Source of the DNA: Desulfovibrio sp. | GTDB lineage: Bacteria > Desulfobacterota > Desulfovibrionia > Desulfovibrionales > Desulfovibrionaceae | Assembly (NCBI GenBank): GCA_022837365.1 | Contig: JALHHV010000155.1 | Coordinates: 1 to 5,558, forward strand | DNA length: 5,558 nucleotides | Direction of reading: 5' to 3' | In this document: one piece after another, positions 5,249 to 5,558 of the stretch | Layout of the letters: each line of letters begins with the position of its first letter | Numbering within the stretch: the stretch's first letter is position 1 | Translations under genes and position numbers: made by a program | Notes under the pieces: generated by a model | Databases searched by the model: none | Told to the model about the DNA's origin: nothing | What the model saw: only the letters and a program-made list of their open reading frames with translations

Positions 5249-5557
5249 ATGCATGTTCATGTTCCCAGTGGTGTGTGCAGCAAGCAGATCCAGTTCGACG
5301 TGCGCGACGGCATGCTGCACGACGTGCGCTTTGCCGGGGGCTGCCCCGGCAATCTTGAAGCCCTCGGCCGCCTGCTGGACGGCATGCCGGTGCAGGACGC
5401 CATCGACAAGCTGATCGGCATCACCTGCGGCAACAAATCCACCTCCTGCCCCGACCAGTTGGCCAAGGCCCTGGCCGACCTGCTGGACGGCCGCCCGCTG
5501 GCCGCCCCGATGCAGGCCGTGGGCTTCGGCCTGAAGCCGCTGAACCCCTTCGGCTAG
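5249..5557 (+). CDS. TSCPD domain-containing protein (TIGR03905-like)
   Basis: A 102-residue cytoplasmic protein that is essentially one TSCPD domain. It has VCSKQIQFDV (9-18), FAGGCPGNLEAL (28-39), GITCGNKSTSCPDQLAKAL (57-75) and the signature TSCPD at 65-69. Four conserved cysteines (10, 32, 60 and 67) are placed to form a metal site, probably zinc. The same domain occurs at the C-terminus of B12-dependent ribonucleotide reductases; the stand-alone form has no firmly established function. GGAG (5238-5241) lies 7 nt before ATG 5249, which fixes the start although the frame is open further upstream. A C-terminal extension beyond the domain (77-102) ends LKPLNPFG. The stop TAG is at 5555-5557, one base before the window ends. 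Divergent placement next to a metal-responsive gene may be chance. Confidence 0.9.
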   Translation: MHVHVPSGVCSKQIQFDVRDGMLHDVRFAGGCPGNLEALGRLLDGMPVQDAIDKLIGITCGNKSTSCPDQLAKALADLLDGRPLAAPMQAVGFGLKPLNPFG

Positions 5558-5558
5558 G

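Overview
The window is GC-rich throughout and looks like a chromosomal segment of a Gram-negative bacterium. The protein flavour (a TSCPD-domain protein, a CaCA-type antiporter, a podovirus-like terminase) and codon use suggest a Desulfovibrio/Nitratidesulfovibrio-type sulfate reducer. This is an inference without a database search. There is a short phage-derived cassette on the + strand at the left, two housekeeping-type genes on the - strand in the middle and right, and a small + strand gene at the right edge.

Left (1-2760): about 465 bases without a convincing gene contain two arrays of 11-bp direct repeats (97-151 and 276-330) and weaker 10-11-bp periodicity between them. Next is a phage large-terminase gene (conserved part 535-2007) with intact ATPase and nuclease motifs. 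Its only good ribosome-binding site and ATG (467) lie in a different frame, so the 5' end may be frameshifted. A second phage-type gene, GNAT-like (2000-2695), overlaps the terminase by 8 nt. A strong hairpin terminator (2732-2760) closes the cassette. No portal, capsid or small-terminase gene is visible beside it, so within this window it is an orphan phage remnant.

Middle and right (2796-5122, - strand): a CaCA-superfamily cation antiporter (3674-4900) is followed 95 nt downstream by a secreted DUF3298/RsiV-like protein (2796-3578). The antiporter has a leader that reads as a complete regulatory unit. It contains a sigma70-type promoter (TTGACG-17-TATGTT), an RNA with the hallmark blocks of the yybP-ykoY manganese riboswitch (GGGGAGUAGCC, CGUCAAC, GGCGAGACC), and an intrinsic terminator whose stem reuses the aptamer's GGCGAGACC strand. 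The simplest reading is that Mn2+ stabilises the aptamer, prevents termination and switches on the exporter. This makes the 'Na+/Ca2+ exchanger' a likely Mn2+ efflux protein.

Right edge: a divergent promoter (TTTACA-17-TATGTC) drives a 102-residue TSCPD-domain protein (5249-5557) with four conserved cysteines.

The most notable observations are the manganese riboswitch with its expression platform, the helically phased 11-bp repeats upstream of the terminase, and the mismatch between the terminase start signal and its reading frame.
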